NCBI RefSeq assembly: GCF_041433555.1
Contig: NZ_JAPWBR010000009.1
Coordinates: 7,109 to 71,108 of the forward strand
Length of the DNA: 64,000 nucleotides
Origin: Granulicatella sp041433555
GTDB lineage: Bacteria > Bacillota > Bacilli > Lactobacillales > Aerococcaceae
Direction of reading: 5' to 3'
Below the pieces are notes generated by a model. That model searched no databases and was not told the origin of the DNA. It saw only the letters and a list, made by a program, of their open reading frames with translations. Shown here piece after piece: positions 34,922 to 44,155 of this stretch. Positions within the stretch are counted from its first letter, which is position 1. Every line of letters begins with the position of its first letter. Position numbers and translations under genes: made by a program.

Positions 34922-36331
34922 TTATTTAATTAATTCGTAAATCGCTTCTGCATAAATTGCAGCTGATCTGAATAAATCTTCTAATGCGAAGAATTCATTT
35001 GCTTGGTGCATTGTATCGATTGAATCTGGGAAGAGCGCACCATACGCTACACCACGTTCAAAGATACGTCCGTATGTTCCACCACCGATAGATTGTTCGT
35101 GAGCTGGTAAGCCTGTTTGACGGTGATATACGTCTAACAATGTTGACACTAACTCATCTTCTGGAGATACATAGTGAGGAACTTGTGCTTTACCGTGAGC
35201 AACTGTGAATCCATAACCTGAAGCGACAACTTCTGTCTTAATTTCAAGACCTTCTGCAGTAACGCCTAATGGATAACGGAAGTTCACTACAGCTACCCCA
35301 CCTAATTCTGGAGTGTAAGTGAAGATTCCTGCATTCGCTGTTAATGGTCCCATCACTTCATGATTGTAGTCCACTTTTAAGTTTTTACCATCAGTATCTT
35401 CATGTAATACTTCAGCAGCAAAGGCTAAGTACTTCTTCGCATTGCCTTTGAAGTTGAATTGGTTTAAGAATTTCGCTAAGTGTGTCCCTGCGTTTATTCC
35501 TTTATGTGGAGTCGATCCGTGTGCTGATTTACCAACAACGTCTAAGATAACTTTGCCGTCTAATACTTGAGCACTACCTTCAACAGGATTTGCAGCAACA
35601 TATGCCAAGAAGCGGTCAACCACTTCGTCCGCATTTGGAACAACGATTTCCGCATGGGCATCTTGAGGAACCATGTTTTCACGTAAGCCTGCATCGAAGC
35701 TTAATAATTGGTAGTCGCCTTCAGCAACGCCAGCAGGAATATCATAGTGTAATGAAAGAATTCCTTTTTCACCATTGATGATTGGGAATGTTGCGTCTGG
35801 TGAGAAACCAAAGTCCGGCATTTCTTCTGTTTGGAAGTAACGGTCCATACATTTCCAACCTGATTCTTCGTCTGTTCCGATAATGAAACGAACACGTTTT
35901 GAAACTGGTAATCCTAATTCTTTGATGATTTTTAATGCGTAGTATGCTGCCATACTTGGTCCTTTGTCATCGCTTGAACCACGCGCATAAATACGATCAT
36001 TAATAATTTGTGGTTCGAAAGGATCTGTATCCCATCCAGTACCCACTGGAACAACGTCCACGTGACCTAATACACCAAGAGTTTCTTTGTAGTCTGGATT
36101 TGGTGCAAATTCAATGTGTCCTGCTAAGTTTCCAACTTGTTTTGTTGTAAAACCATCACGTTCACCGATTGCTAAGAATGCTTCAAGTGCTTCTTTAGGT
36201 CCAGGTCCTACTGGTGCATCCTCTGTTGCTTTAGAATCATCACGTACACTGTCGATACGTAATAATGTGAATAAATCTTTTAATAGATCTTCTTTACGAA
36301 GTTCTACTTCTTTTTTCCAATCAATTGTCAT
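34922..36331 (-). CDS. pepV: Dipeptidase PepV (M20 family)
   Basis: This 469-residue zinc dipeptidase hydrolyses a broad range of dipeptides, including some beta-Ala and D-Ala forms, in the cytosol. Zinc and catalytic motifs are GHVDVVPVGTGW, ARGSSDDKGPS and GTDEESGW, with the dimer-type lid containing KSAHGSTPHKGINAG and the final GGGTYGR. The start at 36331 follows TTGGAGCG; an upstream in-frame ATG would add 11 residues not typical of the family. The gene is monocistronic. Confidence 0.95.
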   Translation of the reverse strand: MTIDWKKEVELRKEDLLKDLFTLLRIDSVRDDSKATEDAPVGPGPKEALEAFLAIGERDGFTTKQVGNLAGHIEFAPNPDYKETLGVLGHVDVVPVGTGWDTDPFEPQIINDRIYARGSSDDKGPSMAAYYALKIIKELGLPVSKRVRFIIGTDEESGWKCMDRYFQTEEMPDFGFSPDATFPIINGEKGILSLHYDIPAGVAEGDYQLLSFDAGLRENMVPQDAHAEIVVPNADEVVDRFLAYVAANPVEGSAQVLDGKVILDVVGKSAHGSTPHKGINAGTHLAKFLNQFNFKGNAKKYLAFAAEVLHEDTDGKNLKVDYNHEVMGPLTANAGIFTYTPELGGVAVVNFRYPLGVTAEGLEIKTEVVASGYGFTVAHGKAQVPHYVSPEDELVSTLLDVYHRQTGLPAHEQSIGGGTYGRIFERGVAYGALFPDSIDTMHQANEFFALEDLFRSAAIYAEAIYELIK

Positions 36332-36424
36332 CCAATCGCTCCAATCTCTATCAAGTAGATTCAATAGTCTTATCTTACCATTTTTAGAAAAGGATGAAAA
36401 GCGGTTAAACCCTTTCTATAACAA

Positions 36425-36453
36425 ATAAAAGCCTAGGATTTCTCCTAAGCTTT
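36425..36453 (-). terminator. Terminator after the pseudouridine synthase gene
   Basis: AAAGCTTAGGA/TCCTAGGCTTT type hairpin followed by T residues on the minus strand. Confidence 0.78.
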
Positions 36454-36455
36454 CG

Positions 36456-37172
36456 TTATTCATGAATCATTAATGATTCTAATTCTTCTTCGGTTAAAGG
36501 TCTGCTCTCTCCTAACGTGAGGCTCTCATCTAACTTGAGTGGCCCCATCGTGAGCCGTTGCAAATCGACAACGGTTTTCCCACAGGCTTTGACCATTCGT
36601 TTCACCTGGTGGAATTTCCCTTCTTTCAGGTGAATCTGAACAACCGATTCATCCTGCGTAGTGCTCAGAATATCCAGACGCGCTGGCATACACTCCGTTC
36701 CATCCGATAATACGATGCCCTTCTCAAAAGCAGTGACATCTTCTGCTGTCATCACCCCTACGACTCTTGCCTGATAGATTTTTGTGACGTGTTTCTTCGG
36801 TGAAAGAAGTCGATGCGCCAATTCTCCATCATTTGTCAAAAGTAATAAACCGTGCGTATCGATATCCAAACGCCCAACTGGGAAGACTCCTTTTTTAAAA
36901 TAAACTGGATCGATTAAATCCAGAACCGTCTTATGAAGATTATCTTCTGTGGCACTAACGACTCCTTTAGGCTTATTCATCATCATATAGACGAACTCTT
37001 CATACTGAATTTTTTCACCATCAAACATTATGTCATCCGTTTCAGGATTCACTTGAACTTTCCCATTGGTGACGACTTTACCGTTGACGGTAATTCTTTT
37101 GGCCTTTAATAAAGATTTGACCTCGGAACGAGTTCCAAGGCCACAATCTGCTAAACATTTATCTAATCTCAT
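36456..37172 (-). CDS. Pseudouridine synthase, RsuA/RluB family
   Basis: This 238-residue enzyme has an N-terminal S4 RNA-binding domain (MRLDKCLADCGLGTRSEVK, KRITVNGKVV) and a catalytic domain with PVGRLDIDTHGLLLLTNDG, whose Asp is the nucleophile. RsuA proteins modify U516 of 16S rRNA, while RluB acts on 23S rRNA; length and motif favour the RsuA-like side, not conclusively. It overlaps the flippase gene by one base and shares its transcript, a pairing common in Lactobacillales. Confidence 0.92.
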   Translation of the reverse strand: MRLDKCLADCGLGTRSEVKSLLKAKRITVNGKVVTNGKVQVNPETDDIMFDGEKIQYEEFVYMMMNKPKGVVSATEDNLHKTVLDLIDPVYFKKGVFPVGRLDIDTHGLLLLTNDGELAHRLLSPKKHVTKIYQARVVGVMTAEDVTAFEKGIVLSDGTECMPARLDILSTTQDESVVQIHLKEGKFHQVKRMVKACGKTVVDLQRLTMGPLKLDESLTLGESRPLTEEELESLMIHE

Positions 37173-38842
37173 TATTTCATCCTCAATTTACGACGAATGC
37201 CACCAACGCGTGCGCCAAGCATTTCATCAGCTAATCGATTCTTTAAGGTAATTAATCCGTAAGTCACAACTCCGACAAAACCTACAGCAACAACTGCAAT
37301 AAGTGCACGGACTTTGCCACCGATTGGCATTACATGTTTAATCGTGTATAAAGTGAGTGCCGAAGTAATCGCCATCGCAAGGGAAGCAAGAAGTACTTGT
37401 CCGAATTTCTTCAATACGTAATTCAAATCGAATCGTGTTAATTGAAGTACGTGACGACACATATAAAGTGTTGCGACAAAAAATGCTACTGAGCTGGCAA
37501 TTAACGGACCTGCTCCACCTAGGAAGTAAATCATCATTGGTTGCCATAGCAATTTAATAAGCACTGTAAATCCTAATGCTTTAATCGCAATGATATGTTG
37601 TTCCATCGATTGCAGGATGTACGTGAACGTTACGAATAATCCTAAAAACACACACATGATACTTGAAACCATTAATAAATACGTTCCTGTTGGGTCTGGT
37701 GAATAGAACACATTATAAATTGGTTCTGAGACAATCGCCATCCCTACAGAAGCTGGAATCATGATGTAAGCAAATAATCCGAGGTTATTGGCAATCACGC
37801 GTTTCACTTCTTCACGGTCATTCACTGAATAATGAGCCGCAAGTAGTGGCAATGCCGCTGTTGAAATACTCATCGCAAGCGAAATGACAATCATAATCAC
37901 CTTATTCGCATTAAATCCAAATAAAGTAATCAATTCTTTCCCTTCTTCAAACGAGAAGTTCGTAAAGATTGGAACCAGACGTTGGAAGGTTTCTTGGTCA
38001 ATCAAGCTGATGATTTGAATACTTGAAGTCACTAACACGAAAGGTAACGCCTCACGCATGACTTCGAAAATAATTTTCCAGAAACTTAGTGGACGTTCAG
38101 GACGCCCTTCTTCCATTAATTCCATCATCCCTTTATGGTCACGGAACATCTTATAAGCTAAGTATAAGAATGCGATGACCGCACCGACAAAGGCCGCAAA
38201 CGTAGAATGCGCTACAGCGACGACGAATCCGCCGTGGATGACACGCATCACAAAATACGTTAACCCTAACATGTACAAGATACGGACGACTTGCTCCCAT
38301 AATTGAGATTTCGCAGAAGCCGCCATCTCATTATATCCTTGATAGTATCCACGCATTAAGCTAAGCGGTGGAATAATGAGTACCGCAGGCGTTAGCGAAC
38401 GAATGACCATAATACTGTCCGCGACTTCTTCAGGAGTAGCTCCTTTTGCAAAAAGTGGCGCTGCAAAATACATTCCCGCCGCAAAGACCACTCCAAGGAA
38501 TGTCATAAAGAGCATCGTTCCTTTGAACAAGCGCCAACTCGTTTTATAGTCTCTTCTTGCTTGGTTATCCGCTACGATTTTAGAAATCGCAACAGGAATC
38601 CCTGCCGTTGATATTTGTAATACTAAAGCATAAATATTATAGGCGATAAAATATAAGTAGTTCGCATTATCCCTATCGGCACCCATCCACATTCCCCAAG
38701 GGATGATATATAGTGCTCCAAGTAATCTTGAGACGATATTCCCAATCGTTAACCAAGATGAACTTTCCAAAAGAATTTGTTGCGAATTTTTCTGATTTCG
38801 AATTTTATCACTCAGGCCTACATAAGGCTTTCTTTTAAACAT
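37172..38842 (-). CDS. MATE/MOP-type polysaccharide flippase (SpoVB/YtgP family)
   Basis: This 556-residue membrane protein has about 14 helices. It belongs to the MOP superfamily that exports lipid-linked sugars; YtgP-like members substitute for MurJ as the lipid II flippase. Supporting segments are the N-terminal LLESSSWLTIGNIVSRLLGA, AGIPVAISKIVADNQ and LRGYYQGYNEM-like positions. I set the start at 38842, after AAGAGGA; the longer frame would read through a consensus TATAAT at 38867-38872. The assignment as lipid II flippase is inference from family members. Confidence 0.88.
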   Translation of the reverse strand: MFKRKPYVGLSDKIRNQKNSQQILLESSSWLTIGNIVSRLLGALYIIPWGMWMGADRDNANYLYFIAYNIYALVLQISTAGIPVAISKIVADNQARRDYKTSWRLFKGTMLFMTFLGVVFAAGMYFAAPLFAKGATPEEVADSIMVIRSLTPAVLIIPPLSLMRGYYQGYNEMAASAKSQLWEQVVRILYMLGLTYFVMRVIHGGFVVAVAHSTFAAFVGAVIAFLYLAYKMFRDHKGMMELMEEGRPERPLSFWKIIFEVMREALPFVLVTSSIQIISLIDQETFQRLVPIFTNFSFEEGKELITLFGFNANKVIMIVISLAMSISTAALPLLAAHYSVNDREEVKRVIANNLGLFAYIMIPASVGMAIVSEPIYNVFYSPDPTGTYLLMVSSIMCVFLGLFVTFTYILQSMEQHIIAIKALGFTVLIKLLWQPMMIYFLGGAGPLIASSVAFFVATLYMCRHVLQLTRFDLNYVLKKFGQVLLASLAMAITSALTLYTIKHVMPIGGKVRALIAVVAVGFVGVVTYGLITLKNRLADEMLGARVGGIRRKLRMK

Positions 38843-38952
38843 ATATTGAAAAATCCTCTTTCTTAAATTATACCAACCATAAGAGTACATTATTTTAATG
38901 TAAAATGCTAGCAATCTTATGAAACCTTAAGCAGTTGGTCATAATTGCATAC

Positions 38953-38985
38953 AAAAAGAACCGAGCTGAAGCGCTCGATTCTTTT
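38953..38985 (-). terminator. recA terminator
   Basis: AAGAATCGAGC/GCTCGGTTCTT hairpin followed by minus-strand T5. Confidence 0.83.
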
Positions 38986-38991
38986 GATTGA

Positions 38992-40038
38992 TTAGTCTAA
39001 TAAAGTTGTTTGTCCTTCTTCTTCCACTTCGACAGGAGCTGCTACTCCAATGCCATAGTGAGCACGAACTTTTTGATTCAAGTCGGCAACGACTTCTGGA
39101 TGGTCTGCCAAGTATGCTTTAGCATTTTCACGACCTTGACCAATCTTCTCATCGTTATAAGCGTACCATGCACCACTCTTCTTCACGAAGTCGAGGTCTG
39201 CTGCCATGTCAAGTAATTCCCCAAGTTGAGAAATTCCTTCTCCGTACATAATATCCACAACAGCTGTTTTAAATGGTGGAGCCACTTTATTTTTAACAAC
39301 TTTGATTTTAGTTTGGTTCCCTAAGATTTCAGTACCTTGTTTAATTTGATCAGCACGACGTACTTCTAAACGAACAGTCGCATAGAATTTCAACGCACGT
39401 CCACCAGGTGTTGTTTCAGGGTTTCCGAACATAACGCCCACTTTTTCACGGATTTGGTTGATAAAGATTGCGATTGTTTTTGTTTTGTTAATAGAACCTG
39501 ATAATTTACGTAATGCTTGAGACATTAAACGAGCTTGAAGACCTACGTGTGATTGTCCCATGTCGCCATCGATTTCGGCACGTGGAACTAACGCAGCTAC
39601 TGAGTCGACGATTACAATGTCAACGGCTCCTGATGATACTAAAGCATCTGCAATTCCTAATCCTTGTTCCCCTGTATCTGGTTGAGATAATAATAATTCA
39701 TCAATGTTTACGCCTAAAGCTTTTGCGTATTCTGGATCTAGAGCATGCTCAGCATCGATAAACGCTGCCACTCCACCACGTTTTTGAACTTCCGCAACAG
39801 CGTGCAATGCCACTGTTGTTTTACCTGAAGATTCTGGTCCGTATACTTCGATAATACGTCCACGTGGGAATCCACCTACACCTAATGCGATGTCTAATGC
39901 AAGAGACCCTGAAGATACTGTTTGAATTTGTGTATCTACTTTTTCTCCTAATTTCATTACGGCACCTTTACCGTAGCTCTTTTCAATTTTCTTTAGCGCA
40001 TCTTCCAATGCTCTTTGACGATTTTCATTTTCTGCCAT
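38992..40038 (-). CDS. recA: Recombinase RecA
   Basis: This 348-residue strand-exchange protein has Walker A GPESSGKTT (residues 67-75), Walker B IVIVDSVAAL and the L1/L2 DNA-binding loops (MGQSHVGLQARLMSQ and NQIREKVGVMFGNPE). It ends in a typical acidic tail. It acts in recombination, in transformation after DNA entry, and as co-protease for LexA. The start follows TGGAGGAA. It lies downstream of cinA, but an SOS box at 40111-40124 and a -10 (TACAAT, 40073-40078) give it its own damage-inducible transcript. Confidence 0.98.
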   Translation of the reverse strand: MAENENRQRALEDALKKIEKSYGKGAVMKLGEKVDTQIQTVSSGSLALDIALGVGGFPRGRIIEVYGPESSGKTTVALHAVAEVQKRGGVAAFIDAEHALDPEYAKALGVNIDELLLSQPDTGEQGLGIADALVSSGAVDIVIVDSVAALVPRAEIDGDMGQSHVGLQARLMSQALRKLSGSINKTKTIAIFINQIREKVGVMFGNPETTPGGRALKFYATVRLEVRRADQIKQGTEILGNQTKIKVVKNKVAPPFKTAVVDIMYGEGISQLGELLDMAADLDFVKKSGAWYAYNDEKIGQGRENAKAYLADHPEVVADLNQKVRAHYGIGVAAPVEVEEEGQTTLLD

Positions 40039-40110
40039 GTTTTAATTCCTCCACGAATTTTAAGTCAAACATATTGTACACTATGTTCTATTCCATGCGC
40101 AAGCAATATG

Positions 40111-40124
40111 CGAACATTTGTTCT
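40111..40124. promoter_or_regulatory. LexA SOS box upstream of recA
   Basis: CGAACATTTGTTCT contains a perfect GAAC-N4-GTTC core. It overlaps the end of cinA and precedes the recA -10 by about 35 bases. Confidence 0.9.
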
Positions 40125-41377
40125 TATTTTATTCGAGCTTGTTTTAATAAATATTTTCTAAGTAAATTCCAACCATGTTGTACCGCGAATTCACGGTTGT
40201 CGTTACGAGTACGTGCAAGGTGTAATTCTAACACTTCTACATCTGTTTGAGACGCTAATGCCACGAAAATCGTTCCGACTTCTTTTCCTTCCATTTCACT
40301 TGGTCCAGCGACTCCTGTAAATGAAATTCCCAAATCACTTTGATAATGGAGTCTTGCTTGTTCGGCCATCGCTTTAGCACATTCTGCACTCACCATTCCG
40401 TATTGATCGAGTAAAGTGCTGTCAATTCCTAGTTGCGTTTCTTTCGCTTCTCGTTGATAAGCAACTGTTCCTCCTTGGAAATAGGCGGAGCTTCCTTCGA
40501 ACGCCACGACACTTGCTGCGAACAATCCTCCTGTTAAACTTTCAGCACAGGCAATCGTGAGTCCGGATTCTTTTAATAACTCAACGGTCACTTCTTGTAA
40601 TGAATTGTGGTCCCCATATCCATAGAAGAATTCTCCCACTTGCGATTGGATGAGTAGTTCCATTCCGTCAAGAAGGTCCCTGCACTCTTCTTCTGTTTCC
40701 CCATTCGCCGTTAAACGAAACATGACTTCGAATTTACCGGCATATGGTGCAATCGTTGGATTTGTTTGTCCCTCGATTAAATCTTCTAGGATAGTCACTA
40801 AGCGTGATTCTCCAATTCCAAAGAATCGTAAGTAACGAGATTCGAATAAATCCACTTTGCCCACTTTTTTTCTTAAGAAAGGTAATACTTCTTTTTGCAT
40901 CATCATTTTTAATTCATTTGGTGGTCCAGGGAGAACAATGAATTGTCGGCCATCTTTTTCAAAACCACAACCAACTGCAAGTCCATTATGATTTTCAAAA
41001 ACAGTACCGCCCTCGAATGCGAGTGCCTGTCTACGATTATTTTCACTCATGTCGCGATGAGAACGCACGTGAAAATCGATCACTTTTTGAAGAGCTGCCT
41101 CATCTTCGACAAGTGGCACATTTAAAAATCGCGCCAGTACTTGTTTCGTAATATCATCTGTCGTTGGTCCAAGACCTCCAGATAAAATAATCAACTCACT
41201 TCTTGAAGCGGCTAATTCAATCGCTTCATACATTCTTTCTTCATTATCCCCAACCACTTGTTGATAGTATGTTGGAATTGAATTTTTTGCTAATTCTTGG
41301 GCTAGGTATGCACTATTCGTGTTCACAATTTGCCCCATTAGTAACTCTGTACCAACTGCAATGATTTCAGCATTCAT
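40124..41377 (-). CDS. cinA: Competence/damage-inducible protein CinA
   Basis: This 417-residue protein joins an N-terminal MoaB-like domain (IIAVGTELLMGQIVNTNSAY, LSGGLGPTTDD) to a C-terminal CinA/PncC domain (CAESLTGGLFA, GVAGPSEMEGK) with nicotinamide-nucleotide amidase-type residues. In streptococci it is co-expressed with recA during competence. The start at 41377 follows GGAAGG. The cinA-recA order and the ComG operon nearby support a role linked to natural transformation. Confidence 0.95.
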   Translation of the reverse strand: MNAEIIAVGTELLMGQIVNTNSAYLAQELAKNSIPTYYQQVVGDNEERMYEAIELAASRSELIILSGGLGPTTDDITKQVLARFLNVPLVEDEAALQKVIDFHVRSHRDMSENNRRQALAFEGGTVFENHNGLAVGCGFEKDGRQFIVLPGPPNELKMMMQKEVLPFLRKKVGKVDLFESRYLRFFGIGESRLVTILEDLIEGQTNPTIAPYAGKFEVMFRLTANGETEEECRDLLDGMELLIQSQVGEFFYGYGDHNSLQEVTVELLKESGLTIACAESLTGGLFAASVVAFEGSSAYFQGGTVAYQREAKETQLGIDSTLLDQYGMVSAECAKAMAEQARLHYQSDLGISFTGVAGPSEMEGKEVGTIFVALASQTDVEVLELHLARTRNDNREFAVQHGWNLLRKYLLKQARIK

Positions 41378-41405
41378 AATTTCGCCTTCCTTACACTCTT
41401 TTTCG

Positions 41406-41441
41406 AAAAATAAAAAGCCCAAAACAACTGTTTCAGGCTTT
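41406..41441 (-). terminator. rodZ-pgsA terminator
   Basis: AAGCCTGAAACA and TGTTTTGGGCTT arms with a minus-strand T5, directly after the pgsA stop and just upstream of cinA. Confidence 0.75.
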
Positions 41442-41446
41442 GTTTG

Positions 41447-42040
41447 TTATTCTGTTTTAGTAAATGAATCCGCAAATACATGTCGATTCTTTACAAAATA
41501 ATCCAAACCTGAATAGATTGTAAATACTAAACAACTATAAAGTAAGATTTGTCCGATTGGAATTCCAATGGCCTTAAAAAACAAATCATCTGTTAATAGG
41601 AAAATAATTGCCAACATTTGAGTAGCGGTTTTTACTTTCCCAGGCCAAGCAGCTGCCATGACTTCGCCATCTGTCACCAGTAATAGTCTAAGCCCTGTTA
41701 CTGCTAATTCACGACAAACAATGATACTCACAACCCAAGCAGGAGCTAAGTTAAATGACACGAGCATAATGAATGCGGTCATCACTAGCATTTTATCTGC
41801 TAAAGGATCAGCGAACTTCCCAAAGTTTGTCACTAATTTGTATTTGCGTGCTAAATATCCATCAAGATAATCTGTAAAACTAGCTACTGCGAAAATAATC
41901 ATCGCCAAGAAATGAACTACACTGATTTGAGAGCCTACAAGACTCATCACACCGAGCGCTTCACTTGGAAAACACATGAGGATGATAAACACCGGAATCA
42001 TGAAAATTCGCAATACGGTTAATTTATTTGGTAAATTCAT
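41447..42040 (-). CDS. pgsA: CDP-diacylglycerol-glycerol-3-phosphate 3-phosphatidyltransferase
   Basis: This 197-residue membrane enzyme makes phosphatidylglycerol phosphate. The CDP-alcohol phosphotransferase signature D-G-x2-A-R-x8-G-x3-D-x3-D is complete in LDGYLARKYKLVTNFGKFAD, ending in PLADK. About five to six helices surround it. It lies 10 bases after rodZ in the conserved rodZ-pgsA order. Changes in PgsA, like those in LiaFSR, are linked with daptomycin response in related genera. Confidence 0.96.
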   Translation of the reverse strand: MNLPNKLTVLRIFMIPVFIILMCFPSEALGVMSLVGSQISVVHFLAMIIFAVASFTDYLDGYLARKYKLVTNFGKFADPLADKMLVMTAFIMLVSFNLAPAWVVSIIVCRELAVTGLRLLLVTDGEVMAAAWPGKVKTATQMLAIIFLLTDDLFFKAIGIPIGQILLYSCLVFTIYSGLDYFVKNRHVFADSFTKTE

Positions 42041-42050
42041 CGCAATTCTC

Positions 42051-42890
42051 CTATTGAATCGTGATATAAATACGTGTTGCTGTTGAACCTTCAGGAATTG
42101 TTAGTTCAACACCACCAACTGTAATCGTACCTAATGGAGTATATCCAAAGTCCATACGGATCGTTGTTGTTCCTTCAGGAATTGAACCAGTCACTGTTTG
42201 ATTTGTTGCTGGAACTCCGTCTGCCACCACTTTACCATCCGCTGAAATTTGTGCCCATAAAGCATTTCTTGCTTCATTAAGTACTTTCACATCTAATGGG
42301 AATTTACTTACATTCGCAATATAGTACAATGCATTTCCGTTCGCATATGAATAAGTAACGCTTGTCACTTCTGGAGCTGCAGTTGTCGTTGTAGCAACAG
42401 TTGTTTCTGCTGCAACAGCTGTTTGCGTTGTAGCTTGTGTCGTTACAGGCGTATTGCGTTGCGCACGGTTGCTAAATACAGCTTGCCCGATTGCAAAAAT
42501 AATCGCTACGATGAACATTCCCAATAAAATAGTTGGGAAGTAATTTTTAAGAGTATTGGATACTGAAGACCATTTACTCTTGTTTTTATTTAAACGTGAA
42601 CGATTACTTGAAGTAGTCGTATATGTTGTAGAAGGAGTTGTCTTCACAACAGCCTGCGGAATTTCAGATGCATGCTCTTCTAATAAAGCTGCTCCATCTA
42701 ATCCAACTGTATCAGCAATTTGTTTGATGAATGCGCGTGTATAAAACGCACCTGGCATCAAGTCGAAGTCATTATCTTCAATTGCGATTAAATAACGTTT
42801 TTGAATTTTTGTAATTTGTTGCAAGTCATCAAGAGTGTAGCCTTTTAATTGCCTTGCACTTTTTAAAATTTCTCCGATTGTTTGTGTCAT
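42051..42890 (-). CDS. rodZ: RodZ-like protein (HTH_25, single TM, Thr-rich linker, DUF4115)
   Basis: This 279-residue cell-shape factor has an N-terminal helix-turn-helix (IGEILKSARQLKGYTLDDLQ), a basic region, a transmembrane helix around residues 118-138 (ILLGMFIVAIIFAIGQAVF), an external Thr/Ala-rich linker and a C-terminal DUF4115 beta domain. RodZ ties MreB-like or divisome scaffolds to the wall machinery. It is first before pgsA. A TG-extended TATACT lies about 35 bases upstream. The linker resembles that of the lipoprotein at 53492. Confidence 0.9.
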   Translation of the reverse strand: MTQTIGEILKSARQLKGYTLDDLQQITKIQKRYLIAIEDNDFDLMPGAFYTRAFIKQIADTVGLDGAALLEEHASEIPQAVVKTTPSTTYTTTSSNRSRLNKNKSKWSSVSNTLKNYFPTILLGMFIVAIIFAIGQAVFSNRAQRNTPVTTQATTQTAVAAETTVATTTTAAPEVTSVTYSYANGNALYYIANVSKFPLDVKVLNEARNALWAQISADGKVVADGVPATNQTVTGSIPEGTTTIRMDFGYTPLGTITVGGVELTIPEGSTATRIYITIQ

Positions 42891-42980
42891 TATTTCACCA
42901 TCTTTTCATTTTCTCATTGAAAAGTATACCATATCTTGAAAATGAAAAAAACAAAAAGAAGTCGCTATGTAGTGTTTAGC

Positions 42981-43331
42981 CTATTTTACAAACTGAATAT
43001 ATAGTGTATCTTCCTTTGAGTGACCATTTGGAAGGTGCGCTTTTAGGGTGAATTGATGTGCTTTCTCGTTCCATTCTACTCTCACCGTGCCACTAGAAAA
43101 TTGAATGGTATCCGGAAAAGTCATCTCGTCCCCATTAAAAGACAGTTTTTGCCGTACAGTCTGACTCGCAATCTCAAGCAATATGTCCATTCGATACCCA
43201 TCTTCCAGAAGGCGATATTCAAGAGTGTTGTGGGCATGAATTTTGAGTAGTGCGATAATAAGGAAACTGGCAATCGCAAGTAACGCCAGAAACTGAAATA
43301 GTAGCGTTCCTTTTCTTTTAAGGTTTTTCAT
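42981..43331 (-). CDS. comGG: ComGG-like competence pseudopilin
   Basis: This 116-residue protein has a short basic N terminus (KNLKRKGTLLFQFLALLAI), a hydrophobic helix and an unrecognised C-terminal domain. It overlaps comGF by 14 bases and ends the operon, so position and topology identify it as ComGG. The prepilin peptidase motif is poor, which is usual for ComGG. No clear terminator follows in the 90 bases before rodZ. Confidence 0.78.
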   Translation of the reverse strand: MKNLKRKGTLLFQFLALLAIASFLIIALLKIHAHNTLEYRLLEDGYRMDILLEIASQTVRQKLSFNGDEMTFPDTIQFSSGTVRVEWNEKAHQFTLKAHLPNGHSKEDTLYIQFVK

Positions 43332-43830
43332 TTTTCTTTTCCTTAGCCTCTTTCACTTTGACATAAATGGCTCGATTCTTTGGCGCGAAATTTAAGCGAA
43401 AAGTACTTCCTTGGTTGAGCGTTGTCGAAATCAGTAACCTGCTCCCGTTTCTTTTGATAGATAGCCTTCGAATGCCATAAAGAAATGGTTGGTGTCCTCC
43501 ACTTCCTCCTGCTCCTTTATAAATCTTCCCGCCATCTTTCCAACTAGAAACGAGTGTAATCACTTCTGTTTTCTCAGATGTCATATTTTCAAAATGTGCG
43601 GTATAAGGATCATAACCATTAAACGATGTCAGCCTAAAGCCAGCATAATTAAAATTCATTTGCTGAACGGCGACATGCCATTTAATATCGTCAGGAACAT
43701 TGAGCCGGTCCTTGATTTTTAGAAACGCCGTAGAAAGTCCCATAAACGCTACTAAACTAATCGAGATAATCACGAGCGCAATTAGGTGTTCAATGAGTAG
43801 AAATCCGGACTTTTTTCTCGGTAATCGCAT
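43318..43830 (-). CDS. comGF: ComGF-like competence protein
   Basis: This 170-residue protein starts MRLPRKKSGFLLIEHLIALVI, a type IV pilin-like N terminus with cleavage expected after KKSG, and has the ComGF-like segments KWHVAVQQMNF and GRQ-type C-terminal strand. The chosen start follows AGGAGGTG; an ATG 21 bases upstream would contain the ribosome-binding site itself. It overlaps comGE by 41 bases and comGG by 14. Confidence 0.85.
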   Translation of the reverse strand: MRLPRKKSGFLLIEHLIALVIISISLVAFMGLSTAFLKIKDRLNVPDDIKWHVAVQQMNFNYAGFRLTSFNGYDPYTAHFENMTSEKTEVITLVSSWKDGGKIYKGAGGSGGHQPFLYGIRRLSIKRNGSRLLISTTLNQGSTFRLNFAPKNRAIYVKVKEAKEKKNEKP

Positions 43831-44155
43831 TGATTTGAAACACCTCCTCATGCTCTCCGCAAGAGACCGTCACCACTGTTGGAGAGGCTGCTGTATTTAC
43901 TTTTTCAAATGTCACTTTTTTCATCTTTTGAAACTCTTCGCTTGGCAATTTGTTAACAGCCACAGGATAAGTAGCACTCGCTTGTAAATCCATTAACTGA
44001 GTAGCCGCAGCATCCAAAAAGCAGCCTTTAAGTTGTTGCCTATGATACAGCTGTCCCATCATAAAGCTGATTAAAGACACAATAACGGTCAAAACCATCA
44101 GACCGATTAAAGCTTCCAGCAATACATACCCTCTACTTTTCGGTAATTTCAACAT
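43790..44155 (-). CDS. comGE: ComGE-like competence pseudopilin
   Basis: This 121-residue protein has a class III signal (KSRGYVLLEALIGLMVLTVI) with Glu at +5 of the mature form. It follows GGGGAGG and overlaps comGD by 23 bases. It is probably a minor pseudopilin that helps initiate the transformation pilus. Confidence 0.83.
   Translation of the reverse strand: MLKLPKSRGYVLLEALIGLMVLTVIVSLISFMMGQLYHRQQLKGCFLDAAATQLMDLQASATYPVAVNKLPSEEFQKMKKVTFEKVNTAASPTVVTVSCGEHEEVFQINAITEKKVRISTH

Noticed and set aside
37172..38914. Longer flippase start at 38914
   Set aside because: The extra 24 codons cross a consensus TATAAT element and lack a ribosome-binding site.
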